Source: Rhodoluna sp. (GTDB lineage Bacteria > Actinomycetota > Actinomycetes > Actinomycetales > Microbacteriaceae). From it: DNA of 64,000 nt. The translations under genes and the position numbers were made by a program. Location: the NCBI GenBank assembly GCA_024641095.1, contig JAHEDR010000001.1:661812-725811 (forward strand). The letters run 5' to 3'. The notes under the pieces were generated by a model. The model was not told where the DNA came from and did not search any database. It saw only the letters and a program-made list of their open reading frames with translations. Below, piece after piece: positions 29,318 through 42,285 of the stretch (positions within the stretch are counted from its first letter, which is position 1; every line of letters begins with the position of its first letter).

Positions 29318-30379
29318 TTGGAAAACGAACAGTTCACGATTGCTTTCCGTGGCTACGAAAAAGACGAAGTTGATCGCGTCTTAACCGAGCTACGTGCCGA
29401 GCTTGAGCACGTTCGCGAATACAACTTCAGCGCATCAAGCGAAGTAGAGACTCTTAAAGCCGAACTTGAATCACTAAAGGCAAAAGTTAAAAAGGGTGGC
29501 GCCCCAGGTTACGCCGAATTGGGTGCTCAGTTTGAGCAGACCCTACGCCTAGCCGAAGAGCAGGCCAAGAAACTTGTTTCAGATGCAGGCCAGGATGCAA
29601 TTCGTATTCGTGAAACAGCAAAGGCCGAAAGCGAGCAACTAACTCGCAAGGCTCAGGCAAAGGCAGATCGTGTAATTGCAGACGCCGAAGCAAAACTTAA
29701 TGAAGCACGCATCGATGCTGAGCGCCTAGCCGCAGAAATTCTAAGCAGCGCAAAGACTCGTGAGTCTGAGGCAGCTGAGAAGATTGGTACCGCACAGCGC
29801 GAAGCAGCGGCAATCAAGTCTGAGGGTGAGCGTTACGCTGCAGAGCTTCGCGCGCAGGTACACCGCGAAACTGAAGAAGCCCGTGCACTTGCCACCGAAC
29901 TTTCACAGAAGACCGCACAGGCTCGTGTAGAGCTTGAAGCTGAAATCAAGGCTAAGCGTGATGAGACAGAGCAGGAAGCGCTTCGTCTTTACCAGAACGC
30001 AGTTTCACAGGCTCAGCAGGTTACCGACGAAGCCAATGCAACTCTTGCAGAGGCTTCAGCTCGCGCAGCTCAGTTAATTTCAGAAGCCGACATCGTCTCT
30101 CGCGATGCACAGGAAAACTCTTCTCAGCTGCTTGAGGATGCTAACCGCACTGCAACTAACTTGATTAACCAATCACGCCGCCGTGCAGACATGCTTACTC
30201 GCAAGGCTGAGGGTTATGCTGCCAACGCAATCAAGGACAGCGAAGAGCGTCTTGCTCGTATGAAGTCAGAGCGCACAGACATCGAGGAATTCCTGGGCAC
30301 ACTTCGCAACTTAATGACCACAGAGTCTATGGTTGCTGCTGATGAGAACTCTGCAGTAGAGCAGTTAGACGAACAGTAA
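29318..30379 (+). CDS. DivIVA-like coiled-coil protein (paralog 1)
   Basis: About 353 aa. An N-terminal DivIVA-type motif (FTIAFRGYEKDEVDRVLTEL, about residues 6-25) is followed by an almost unbroken Ala/Glu/Arg-rich coiled coil to the end; no transmembrane helix. I chose TTG 29318 (MENEQFTIAF, AAGG upstream) over the frame opening at 29264. The gene resembles 44064-45158 in layout, in the PGYAELGAQ / PTYAGVGAR block and in the C-terminal ERTDIEEFLGTLRNLM block. A membrane-curvature or scaffold role in polar growth or division is inferred from DivIVA. It lies divergently between gatC and ligA. Confidence 0.8.
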   Translation: MENEQFTIAFRGYEKDEVDRVLTELRAELEHVREYNFSASSEVETLKAELESLKAKVKKGGAPGYAELGAQFEQTLRLAEEQAKKLVSDAGQDAIRIRETAKAESEQLTRKAQAKADRVIADAEAKLNEARIDAERLAAEILSSAKTRESEAAEKIGTAQREAAAIKSEGERYAAELRAQVHRETEEARALATELSQKTAQARVELEAEIKAKRDETEQEALRLYQNAVSQAQQVTDEANATLAEASARAAQLISEADIVSRDAQENSSQLLEDANRTATNLINQSRRRADMLTRKAEGYAANAIKDSEERLARMKSERTDIEEFLGTLRNLMTTESMVAADENSAVEQLDEQ

Positions 30380-30392
30380 ACAAACTTAAAAG

Positions 30393-30427
30393 AAATTTCC
30401 TCGGGCTAAAGTTCGAGGGAATTTTTA
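30393..30427. terminator. Terminator between the DivIVA-like gene and ligA
   Basis: 11-base arms (30393-30403 and 30414-30424, one G-U) with a 10-base loop, followed by TTA TTT on the plus strand and flanked by A residues for the other strand. It probably serves both convergent genes. Confidence 0.8.
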
Positions 30428-30428
30428 T

Positions 30429-33682
<3,254 letters not shown>

Positions 33683-33716
33683 GCCGCACGCACCTTCATA
33701 ACCTAAGTCTACTTTT

Positions 33717-34889
33717 CTAGTTTCCAGGCAGCCCGGCCCTGTGGGCACCGGCATAAGCCATAGGGAAAGCGGCAAGCAACGCATCTACATCAGCCCGGGT
33801 GGTTGATTGACCAAGTGAAATTCTCAAACTCCCCCTGGCCTGGTCTTCTGTTCTACCCATTGCCATCAGCACGTGCGAAGGCTGTGCCACTCCAGCACGA
33901 CAGGCAGAACCGGTTGAGACACAAACTCCGGCAGCATCCAAAAGGTACAACAAGGAATCTCCGCTGCAACCCGGGAACGTAAAGTGAATGATGCCCTCGT
34001 AGCCAGGCTCTTCGCCTCGGGTAAATATTGCATCTGGAGCTATCTCCAAAATTCCGCGAGAAATATCTTGAGCAAATTCCGAAACCCTATTGCGAATCTC
34101 AGGAAGTTCTTCTGCGGCGAGCGCGGCTGCCTTACCAAGTGCGTAAGCCAAAGGTGAACTAAGTGTTCCAGATCGTATTCCGCGCTCTTGGCCGCCACCG
34201 TGACTGGTTACGGCAACTTTGGCATCGCGGGCAACTATCACCGCGCCAACCCCAACCGGTGCACCAAACTTGTGCCCAGAGATTGCCATTGTCTTGAGTC
34301 CGCTATCTTTGAAGCTAATTGGAATGTGACCAAAAGCTGCCACCGCATCGGAGTGAACGGGTATCTCATAGCGGTTTGCTATTTCGGTGACCTTCGATAC
34401 CGGTGTAATCAAGCCAGTCTCGTTGTTTACCCACATCAATGAAATAAGTGCCACTCGCTGGGCATTTTTGGATAAGTAGGTATCCAGCCAGGCAAGGTCA
34501 ATCACTCCGGTTGGGCTCACCGGAAGCCATACCGCCTCGGCTCCCTCGCTGGTCTCCAACCATTCCACGGGATCAATGCCGGCGTGATGCTCGGTGCCGG
34601 CGGTAATCACAACATTGCGCTCAGAATCTTGGGCCTTGGCAGCCAGGTACAGGCCCTTGATGGCCAAATTATTAGATTCTGTGCCTCCTGAGGTGAACAG
34701 CACCTCGGAACGGTGGCAATCCACGGCCTTGGCCACCTGGTCTCTGGCATCTTCAACCGCCATGCGGGCTCGCTGGCCGGCGCCATGCACCGATGAAGGG
34801 TTACCCAAGACCTGAAGCTGAGCCAAATAGCCTTCAATCAGCTCCGGTCTAAGCGGCGTGGTAGCCGCGTGATCCAGGTAAATTGCCAT
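33717..34889 (-). CDS. Cysteine desulfurase (IscS/NifS type)
   Basis: PLP enzyme that takes sulfur from cysteine for tRNA thiolation and Fe-S clusters. [13 protein letters not shown] at the start, TSGGTESNN for the cofactor, [12 protein letters not shown] with the Schiff-base Lys, and [10 protein letters not shown] with the catalytic Cys near residue 327. Length 390 aa. Position upstream of mnmA suggests that it supplies sulfur for 2-thiouridine. It is divergent from glgX (68 bases between starts). Confidence 0.95.
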   Translation of the reverse strand: MAIYLDHAATTPLRPELIEGYLAQLQVLGNPSSVHGAGQRARMAVEDARDQVAKAVDCHRSEVLFTSGGTESNNLAIKGLYLAAKAQDSERNVVITAGTEHHAGIDPVEWLETSEGAEAVWLPVSPTGVIDLAWLDTYLSKNAQRVALISLMWVNNETGLITPVSKVTEIANRYEIPVHSDAVAAFGHIPISFKDSGLKTMAISGHKFGAPVGVGAVIVARDAKVAVTSHGGGQERGIRSGTLSSPLAYALGKAAALAAEELPEIRNRVSEFAQDISRGILEIAPDAIFTRGEEPGYEGIIHFTFPGCSGDSLLYLLDAAGVCVSTGSACRAGVAQPSHVLMAMGRTEDQARGSLRISLGQSTTRADVDALLAAFPMAYAGAHRAGLPGN

Positions 34890-34957
34890 ACCTCTAGCCT
34901 ACTTTGGCCTCCTGCGGCCGAAATCTAAATGAAATCCAGGCTGGCTAGGATGGGTGA

Positions 34958-37009
34958 ATGCCTAACGCACAGTTGCCAACCCCGGGCCAGATGGGTGTCA
35001 CCTTTGCCGATGGCATTGGCACCATCCGGGTCTACTCGGAAACTGCTACCTCTATTCAGCTCTGCATTCTCGATCAAGACGATCCGCGCACGGTAACCCA
35101 CACCGTGGCCCTTAACAAGGGCGATAACGGCATTTGGCAGGGAACCCACTCGGCACTAATTCCAGGAGCCAAGTATGCCCTTCGAGCAGATGGCCCAGAC
35201 GGCCCAAAAGATTCCTTTAACAACACCCTGTTTTTGATTGACCCATACGCAAGAGGTGTGGTTCGCGAAAGCGCCCGTGAATATCACTGTGTGGTTCTAG
35301 ATGGCGAATTTGATTGGCAAGGTGTTTCTAAGCCAAACATTCCTCTGGATGAATTGGTTATCTACGAGGTACACGCTCGTGGCCTTACCAGAGGTAACAA
35401 AGATTTACCCGATGACCTTCGCGGGACCTACGCCGCACTTGGTCACGAGAGCACAATCGCGCACCTAAAGAAAATTGGTGTCAATGCGGTTGAGCTACTA
35501 CCGATTCAAATCTTGATTTCGGAGCCGCACCTAGTTAAGAACGGTCTTATTAACTACTGGGGCTACAACACAATCAACTTCTTTATGCCACACCACCGTT
35601 ATGCAACCGCGGCGGCAATTCAAACTGGGCCTGAGGCAATCGTTGCGGAACTAAAGACTGCGATTCGTGAACTGCACCGAAACGGCATTGAAGTGATTAT
35701 GGATGTGGTTTATAACCACACCGCCGAGGGTGGCAGTGGCGGCCTCACCTACTCTTACCGCGGTCTTGATAACGCCAATTACTATCGCCAAGACGAAAAC
35801 GGCCACTATCAAGACACCACCGGTTGCGGTAACTCGCTCAACTTTGGCAACCCTCACGTTATTCATCTTGTTCTGGAGTCTCTTCGCTACTGGACCAACG
35901 AGATGCAGATTGACGGCTACCGCTTTGATCTTGCTACCACACTGGCCCGCAATGAGATCAATCACTTTGACCCAAACCACGAGTTACTTCGTGCAATTAA
36001 CGATGACTCAACTTTTGCCGAGACAAAGATGATTGTGGAACCTTGGGATGTTGGCCTGGGCGGCTGGCAGACCGGTAACTTCCCCGACCGCTTCAGCGAA
36101 TGGAACGATCGATATCGCGACAGCGTTCGCAGATTCTGGCTTAGCGACATAGCTTCGGCGCGCACTAGCGGTAACCACTGGAATGGAGTGGCCGAGCTTG
36201 CCACCAGACTTGCGGGTTCTAGAGACATCGTTGATGGCCCGTCTGGCCCTATCGGTGGCGTTAATTTCATCACCGCTCACGATGGCTTCTGCTTGAAGGA
36301 CTTGGTGAGTTATAACGTCAAGCACAACAACGCCAATGGTGAGAGCAACCGCGACGGCGCAAACAACAACTCATCTTTTAACCACGGCCACGAGGGCGAT
36401 GGCGCCACCGAAGAGATTCGAATCGTTAGGCGCAAGGCTGCCAGAAATCTACTTGGCACCCTGATGTTTTCAACCGGCATTCCAATGCTTACCGCCGGCG
36501 ATGAACGCGGCAAGACCCAAAACGGAAACAACAACGCCTACTGCCAAGATAACGTGATGACCTGGCTCAATTGGGATCTAACCAGACAGCAGCAAGACCT
36601 GGAAGACACATTTGCTTACCTAGCAAGGTTGCGTCGAGAAAATCCGGTGCTTCGAGCAAAGACCTTTGGCGACTTTAATTCGGCGACAGAAGATCACGAC
36701 CTACTCAAGTGGTACAACTCAGCCGGCCAAATCATGAGCGAAGACGACTGGCATAACCAGGAGTGCAGAACCATCGCCAGGTACAACCAACGTGATTATG
36801 CCGATGGCTCAAAAAATGCCTTGCTACTCGTAATTCATGGCGCCGAGACCAGCGCACAGGTGACATTGCCCGAACCAGATGGAATCAGTTCATTTGAACT
36901 GCTTTGGAATAGCGCCCATGAATCACCAGATCAATCATCGGCAACCTTCACTCCAGGGTCAGCCATTGAACTCTCTGGCACCTCAATGCTGCTCTTACGA
37001 GCAAACTAA
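34958..37009 (+). CDS. glgX: Glycogen debranching enzyme GlgX
   Basis: GH13 isoamylase-type enzyme that hydrolyses alpha-1,6 branches. N-terminal CBM48-like domain, then the barrel motifs VIMDVVYNHTAEG, DGYRFDLATTLAR (nucleophile Asp) and MIVEPWDVG (acid/base Glu), then TAHDGFCLKDLVSY with the third catalytic Asp. 683 aa, near the family norm. First gene of a plus-strand glgX-glgE-glgB group for storage alpha-glucan. Confidence 0.95.
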   Translation: MPNAQLPTPGQMGVTFADGIGTIRVYSETATSIQLCILDQDDPRTVTHTVALNKGDNGIWQGTHSALIPGAKYALRADGPDGPKDSFNNTLFLIDPYARGVVRESAREYHCVVLDGEFDWQGVSKPNIPLDELVIYEVHARGLTRGNKDLPDDLRGTYAALGHESTIAHLKKIGVNAVELLPIQILISEPHLVKNGLINYWGYNTINFFMPHHRYATAAAIQTGPEAIVAELKTAIRELHRNGIEVIMDVVYNHTAEGGSGGLTYSYRGLDNANYYRQDENGHYQDTTGCGNSLNFGNPHVIHLVLESLRYWTNEMQIDGYRFDLATTLARNEINHFDPNHELLRAINDDSTFAETKMIVEPWDVGLGGWQTGNFPDRFSEWNDRYRDSVRRFWLSDIASARTSGNHWNGVAELATRLAGSRDIVDGPSGPIGGVNFITAHDGFCLKDLVSYNVKHNNANGESNRDGANNNSSFNHGHEGDGATEEIRIVRRKAARNLLGTLMFSTGIPMLTAGDERGKTQNGNNNAYCQDNVMTWLNWDLTRQQQDLEDTFAYLARLRRENPVLRAKTFGDFNSATEDHDLLKWYNSAGQIMSEDDWHNQECRTIARYNQRDYADGSKNALLLVIHGAETSAQVTLPEPDGISSFELLWNSAHESPDQSSATFTPGSAIELSGTSMLLLRAN

Positions 37010-37089
37010 AGCTCGAGCCTTTCTAACAACTAGGTAAAGCATTCGCAATCCGGTGCAACCGGGCTTGAAACTTCACTAAGTTATGGAGT

Positions 37090-39117
37090 GTGAGCAAATT
37101 GAATGGCATCAGCTACCAGAACCCAAGCCCTTTCGGTCGCCTGCCGATTCTGCAGGTAAGCCCTACAGTTGAAGCCGGCCGCTGGCCCGCAAAAGCCTAC
37201 GTTGGCGAAGTCGTGCCCTTTGGTGCCTCAGTATTTCGCGAGGGACATGACGCCCTAGGCGCAGAATTGCTACTCACCGCTCCATCAGGTTCCGAATCTA
37301 TTCACCGCCTCTCCCCTGGCGCACCAGGTACCGACCGCTGGGAAACCAAGGTACTTATTCGCGAAGAAGGAAAATACAAATTCCAGATTCGCGCGTTCGG
37401 CGACGACTACGAAACCTGGCACCACAATGCAACTGTCAAGATTGCTGTTGGCGTAGACGAAGAGCTAATGATGCTCGAGGGAATTGCGCTCTTCAAGAAG
37501 GCCGCTGCTGAAAAAACCCGCTCAAAGGCAAACGCTAAATTACTGACCGATATTGCCAAGGTGCTTGGTGACTCAAAACTAACCGCCAAGGCTCGACTAA
37601 TTCAGGCCGAATCTGCTGAAGTGCAAGCAGCAATCGCTGCCGAGCCAATTAGAAGCCTCGTCACCTTGAGTGAAACCTTTGAACTCCATTCAGAGCGCGA
37701 GCGTGCCGGCGTTGGAGCCTGGTACGAATTCTTCCCACGCAGCGAAGGCGCCGTATTCAATGCAGCAACCAAGACTTGGAGTTCTGGAAACTTCGTAACA
37801 GCGGCAAAGAGACTGCCAGCAGTTGCTGAAATGGGTTTCAACATTCTTTACATGCCGCCAATCCACCCAATTGGTGTGGCTTTCCGCAAGGGGCCAAACA
37901 ACACTCTCACCGCAGGGCCGCAGGACCCAGGATCACCTTGGGCAATTGGTTCCGAAGCTGGCGGCCATGACAAGATTCACCCTGACCTCGGAACAGAAGC
38001 CGATTTCAAACTTTTCGTTCGAACCGCTAACGACCTTGGCATTGAAATTGCACTCGATCTTGCTCTGCAAGCTTCGCCAGACCACCCATGGGTAAAGACC
38101 AATCCGGAATGGTTCACCACTCGTGCCGATGGCACAATCGCTTACGCCGAAAACCCGCCAAAGAAATATCAGGACATCTATCCGGTTAATTTCGACAACG
38201 ACCCTGAGGGCATTTACCACGAGGTGCTTCGAGTTGTTAATCACTGGATTTCTTTTGGCGTAAAAATATTCCGCGTAGATAACCCGCACACCAAGCCGGT
38301 TGCATTCTGGGAATGGTTGATTGCCGAAGTAAACCGCAAGAACCCAGAAGTCGTGTTCCTTGCCGAGGCCTTCACCCGTCCGGCAATGATGCACGCATTG
38401 GGCAAGGCCGGCTTCCAGCAGTCTTATACCTACTACACCTGGCGAAACACCAAGTGGGAGCTTGAAGAGTATCTAAAGGAGCTTGCTTATGACAGCGCAG
38501 CATTCTTTAGGCCAAACCTTTGGGTTAGCACACCCGACATCCTTACCGAGTACCTTCAGTTCGGTGGTCCGGCAGCGCACAAGATTCGCGCCGCTATTGC
38601 TGCGCTGGCCTCGCCTAGTTGGGGCATGTATGCCGGTTACGAACTTTGTGAATCTGTAGCTAGACCAGGCGCCGAAGAGCACATTGACAGCGAAAAGTAC
38701 GAGTACCGTCCGCGCGATTGGCAAGCTGCAGAAAAATCTGGCAAGAGCATCGCCAAGTACATCACCAAGCTAAATCAAATCAGGGCGGCTCACCCATCGG
38801 TTCGCCAACTTCGCAACATTGAATTCCACCACACCGACGACTCTTCGATTTTGGCGTTCTCTAAGTACTTGGCCGCCGAAAATAGCCCAACCGGAAAATC
38901 TGACGCGATCTTGGTGGTTGCAAACGTGGACCCGCACGCAGCGCGTGAAACTACCGTGCACCTAGACCTTGCAAAGCTTGGCTTGCCTTACGGTGTTTCA
39001 TTTGAAGTTACCGACTTAATCACCGGCCAAACCTTTACTTGGAGCGCAGACAACTTCGTAAGACTTGATGCATTCCTTGAGCCAGTTCACGTGCTCAAAA
39101 TCGGCAAGGTCATTTAA
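37090..39117 (+). CDS. glgE: Alpha-1,4-glucan:maltose-1-phosphate maltosyltransferase GlgE
   Basis: GH13_3 enzyme that extends alpha-1,4-glucan from maltose-1-phosphate. N-terminal beta domain (GRLPILQVSPTVEAGRWPAK), then an inserted helical segment and the barrel with LPPIHPIG-like substrate loop (YMPPIHPIGVAFRKG), FRVDNPHTKPVAFWEW with the nucleophile Asp, and LAEAFTRP with the Glu. 675 aa. Start is either GTG 37090 or TTG 37099; GGAG at 37085-37088 is better spaced for TTG. No treS or maltokinase gene is seen here, so the source of maltose-1-phosphate lies elsewhere. Confidence 0.95.
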   Translation: MSKLNGISYQNPSPFGRLPILQVSPTVEAGRWPAKAYVGEVVPFGASVFREGHDALGAELLLTAPSGSESIHRLSPGAPGTDRWETKVLIREEGKYKFQIRAFGDDYETWHHNATVKIAVGVDEELMMLEGIALFKKAAAEKTRSKANAKLLTDIAKVLGDSKLTAKARLIQAESAEVQAAIAAEPIRSLVTLSETFELHSERERAGVGAWYEFFPRSEGAVFNAATKTWSSGNFVTAAKRLPAVAEMGFNILYMPPIHPIGVAFRKGPNNTLTAGPQDPGSPWAIGSEAGGHDKIHPDLGTEADFKLFVRTANDLGIEIALDLALQASPDHPWVKTNPEWFTTRADGTIAYAENPPKKYQDIYPVNFDNDPEGIYHEVLRVVNHWISFGVKIFRVDNPHTKPVAFWEWLIAEVNRKNPEVVFLAEAFTRPAMMHALGKAGFQQSYTYYTWRNTKWELEEYLKELAYDSAAFFRPNLWVSTPDILTEYLQFGGPAAHKIRAAIAALASPSWGMYAGYELCESVARPGAEEHIDSEKYEYRPRDWQAAEKSGKSIAKYITKLNQIRAAHPSVRQLRNIEFHHTDDSSILAFSKYLAAENSPTGKSDAILVVANVDPHAARETTVHLDLAKLGLPYGVSFEVTDLITGQTFTWSADNFVRLDAFLEPVHVLKIGKVI

Positions 39118-39129
39118 GAAGGAAACTTC

Positions 39130-41340
39130 ATGGGCATCATTAGAAAGAAGACTGAAATTACACTTCCTGAACTAGACGGCAACTACGTTGCGACGGTTGC
39201 CAACGGTGCCCACCATGACCCGCACTCGCTTTTGGGTATTCACCAAGCTGCCAAAGGCTGGGTAATTAGATCTTTGAAGCCGCTTGCCAAGACCGTCACC
39301 GCGGTCATTAATGGCGATACCAAAGTTGCCTTGACTCACCTTGAGCATGGCATTTGGCAGGGCTTTGTAGAGGCCAAGAAAGTTCCTACCTATAAAATTC
39401 TTGCCACCTACGAGGGTCAAGCAAACGACGCCGAGTGGCTAGTAGACGACCCATACCGCCACCTGCCGACTATTGGCGAACTCGATTTGCATCTGATCAG
39501 TGAGGGCCGCCATGAAGAGCTCTGGCTGGCACTCGGCTCACACATTGTGACCATTGAAACCGCTGGCTCTTCTGTAACCGGAACCAGATTTGCTGTCTGG
39601 GCGCCAAATGCTCAAGCAGTGCGAGTGGTCGGAGATTTCAACCACTGGAACGGCATCGGCCACGCAATGCGTGTGATGGGCGGTTCAGGAGTTTGGGAAC
39701 TATTCATTCCCGAAATTGGCAAGGGCACAAAGTACAAGTACGAGATTCTTACAAAGTCTGGTGCCTGGATTACCAAGATTGATCCGCTCGCTCGGGCCAC
39801 AGAAGTTCCACCGGCAACCGCATCAGTAGTTACCGAATCTAACTACACCTGGAACGACAACGCTTGGCTTGAGGCACGTAGCAAGCGTGATGCACTCAAA
39901 TCTCCAATGTCAATTTACGAATTGCACGCCGGATCGTGGCGCCTAGGTCTTGATTACCGCTCGCTAGCCGACGAGTTAATTCCTTACGTAAAGGAATTGG
40001 GTTTTACTCACGTTGAATTCATGCCGCTTGCTGAGCACCCTTACGCGCCATCCTGGGGTTACCAAGTAACCGGATACTACGCACCTACATCTAGATTCGG
40101 TTCGGCCGATGACCTCAAGTACCTCATCGATCGCCTGCACGCAGAAAATATCGGTGTGATCATTGACTGGGTGCCGGCTCACTTCCCTAAAGACGAATGG
40201 GCACTTGGCAAGTTTGATGGCCAGTCGCTTTACGAGCACGAAGATGCTCGTCGCGGCGAGCACCCTGACTGGGGAACTTACATCTTTGACTTTGGCCGCA
40301 ATGAAGTAAAGAACTTCCTGGTTGCCAACGCGTTGTACTGGTTAGAAGAGTTTCACGTTGATGCCCTGCGAGTAGATGCCGTTGCCTCAATGCTCTACCT
40401 GGACTATTCACGCGAGGGCGACAATTGGCTTCCAAACCAATTTGGTGGGCGCGAAAACCTAGACGCCATCAAGTTCATGCAGGAAACTAACGCAACTGCC
40501 TATCGTCGCAATCCAGGCATCATGATGATTGCAGAGGAATCAACAAGTTGGGGTGGCGTAAGTGCACCAACCGATGGCGGCGGCCTTGGCTACGGATTCA
40601 AGTGGAACATGGGTTGGATGAATGACACCCTGCAGTACATTCAAAAAGATCCGGCCTACCGCAAGTATCACCACGGCGAGCTGACCTTCTCGATGCTTTA
40701 TGCCTACGATGAAAAATTCATTCTGCCAATTAGCCATGATGAAGTAGTTCACGGCAAAGGTTCACTGCTTAACAAAATGCCTGGTGACCGCTGGCAACAG
40801 TTGGCCAACGTTCGCGCCTATCTTGCATTCATGTGGTCACACCCGGGTAAGCAGCTGTTGTTCATGGGCTCGGAATTTGGTCAGCAATCGGAGTGGTCTC
40901 AGGAACGGGGACTGGAATGGTGGATTCTTGATCAGCCAAGCCACCGCGGCTTGCAGTCGCTAGTGACAGTGCTCAACAAGTTGTACGTTGAGAATCCGTC
41001 CATGTGGCAACTTGATCACGATCACCGCGGTTTCGTTTGGATTGACGGTGGCAACGCCGATGGCAATCTACTTAGCTTCCTTCGATACGACGAAGCAGGT
41101 TCGCCAATTGCGGTTGTCATTAATTTCGCCGGTCACCCTCACCACGAATTTAAACTTGGCTTGCCGCTACCTGGAAAATGGAATGAAATCCTAAACACCG
41201 ATGCCGCAGAATTTGGTGGCTCTGGAGTCGGAAACTTTGGTTCGATTACCGCAAGCGGAGATGGCAGTCACGGGCAACCGCATTCAGCTTCTATTTCTGT
41301 TCCGCCTCTGGGCGCTGTTTGGTTCAAGCCTGCAAAATAA
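39130..41340 (+). CDS. glgB: 1,4-alpha-glucan branching enzyme GlgB
   Basis: Makes alpha-1,6 branches in glucan. Two N-terminal beta modules (including CBM48 with FAVWAPNAQAVRVVGDFNHW near residue 155), then the GH13 barrel: ALRVDAVASMLYLDYSRE with the nucleophile Asp, MMIAEESTSW with the Glu, and ISHDEVVHGKGSLL. C-terminal beta domain ends in PPLGAVWFKPAK. 736 aa. It begins 12 bases after glgE, so the two are an operon; GlgE and GlgB together make branched glucan, which GlgX can trim. Confidence 0.97.
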   Translation: MGIIRKKTEITLPELDGNYVATVANGAHHDPHSLLGIHQAAKGWVIRSLKPLAKTVTAVINGDTKVALTHLEHGIWQGFVEAKKVPTYKILATYEGQANDAEWLVDDPYRHLPTIGELDLHLISEGRHEELWLALGSHIVTIETAGSSVTGTRFAVWAPNAQAVRVVGDFNHWNGIGHAMRVMGGSGVWELFIPEIGKGTKYKYEILTKSGAWITKIDPLARATEVPPATASVVTESNYTWNDNAWLEARSKRDALKSPMSIYELHAGSWRLGLDYRSLADELIPYVKELGFTHVEFMPLAEHPYAPSWGYQVTGYYAPTSRFGSADDLKYLIDRLHAENIGVIIDWVPAHFPKDEWALGKFDGQSLYEHEDARRGEHPDWGTYIFDFGRNEVKNFLVANALYWLEEFHVDALRVDAVASMLYLDYSREGDNWLPNQFGGRENLDAIKFMQETNATAYRRNPGIMMIAEESTSWGGVSAPTDGGGLGYGFKWNMGWMNDTLQYIQKDPAYRKYHHGELTFSMLYAYDEKFILPISHDEVVHGKGSLLNKMPGDRWQQLANVRAYLAFMWSHPGKQLLFMGSEFGQQSEWSQERGLEWWILDQPSHRGLQSLVTVLNKLYVENPSMWQLDHDHRGFVWIDGGNADGNLLSFLRYDEAGSPIAVVINFAGHPHHEFKLGLPLPGKWNEILNTDAAEFGGSGVGNFGSITASGDGSHGQPHSASISVPPLGAVWFKPAK

Positions 41341-41353
41341 CTGCAGCCAGCAA

Positions 41354-42283
41354 CTAATAAAGCAAAGCGGCTAGCGCTCGCCTTGCCTGAGCCAGCTCTG
41401 GTGCATCCGGTGGTGAAACCTCAAACAGCTCCAACAGGTGCTTACGCAATTTTTCGCGCTCGTCTTTATCGGCTATCGCGAATCGGGTAAGGATAGTTTG
41501 GTAGCCCTGCTCGGCATGGCCAACTGCAACGCATGCATCTGCTTTTAGAACTGTTGCATCAAAGTCAACTGGGCTGCTTGCCAGTACTTTTTCAAAATCA
41601 ATTTCTTGAGTTCTAACTAGCAGCTTTGCCTGGGCCAAACCTGCCTTGGCAATTGCATCCGCAGGGTTTTCCTTAAGAGCCATCTCATACGCATTCACCG
41701 CAGCTAGGTAATCCCCCGCATTAATGGCTTCATAAGCCTGCTTGTGCATTGGTGGCAGCTCAGGCTCAACCGGTTCGGAATACTCGTCAGAAGTCTCTAA
41801 CAAACCTGAAACGCCATTTTCAGCCGCAACCTGCAACAGTCTTTCAAGCACGGTGTTAATGGTTTCTTGAGTCTGGTCGCCCTCGAATAACGGAATTGGC
41901 TGGCCCTTGATCATGGCCACCACCGATGGAACTTCTTTAACCCCAAAGGCCTGAGCAACGGTTGGCTCTGTCTGAGAATTCACCCGAAGCAAAAATATTT
42001 TGCCGGCCAGTGCCCTAATCCCCGATTCCAACTTTGAACTCAGGGTGACGCTTTGCTCTAAATCATCGGCAAAGAAATCAATCAACACGGGCACGGCCTG
42101 GCTAATGGTCACAAAATTCTTGATGTTGGCTTCATTTCCAAGAGCCACAAGATCAGGAACTTTAATTGCGGGCGCAGATTGTGCCGACTGAGCATTCGCC
42201 GCCGCAGCTACCGGATCAGGTTTGCGCAGGCTCGAGAGGTCTACTGCCCCTGCCAGGCTTGCCCTAGACATGAAGTCATTCAC
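41354..42283 (-). CDS. YbbN-like thioredoxin-fold/TPR protein
   Basis: 309 aa. A thioredoxin-like domain (about residues 45-150: VPVLIDFFADDL, VKEVPSVVAMIKGQPI with the cis-Pro) lacks the CxxC active site, and a C-terminal TPR-type helical region follows (YEAINAGDYLAAVNAYEMAL). This is the layout of CnoX/YbbN holdase co-chaperones. The Ala-rich N-terminus is variable. The start may instead be the ATG at 42271 (MSRASLAGAVDLSSLR). It follows the large membrane-protein gene by 2 bases. Confidence 0.85.
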   Translation of the reverse strand: MNDFMSRASLAGAVDLSSLRKPDPVAAAANAQSAQSAPAIKVPDLVALGNEANIKNFVTISQAVPVLIDFFADDLEQSVTLSSKLESGIRALAGKIFLLRVNSQTEPTVAQAFGVKEVPSVVAMIKGQPIPLFEGDQTQETINTVLERLLQVAAENGVSGLLETSDEYSEPVEPELPPMHKQAYEAINAGDYLAAVNAYEMALKENPADAIAKAGLAQAKLLVRTQEIDFEKVLASSPVDFDATVLKADACVAVGHAEQGYQTILTRFAIADKDEREKLRKHLLELFEVSPPDAPELAQARRALAALLY

Positions 42284-42285
42284 GC

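Noticed and set aside
41354..42283. YbbN-like protein as an active thioredoxin
   Set aside because: The CxxC motif is missing (FFADDLEQS); it fits the redox-inactive holdase type.
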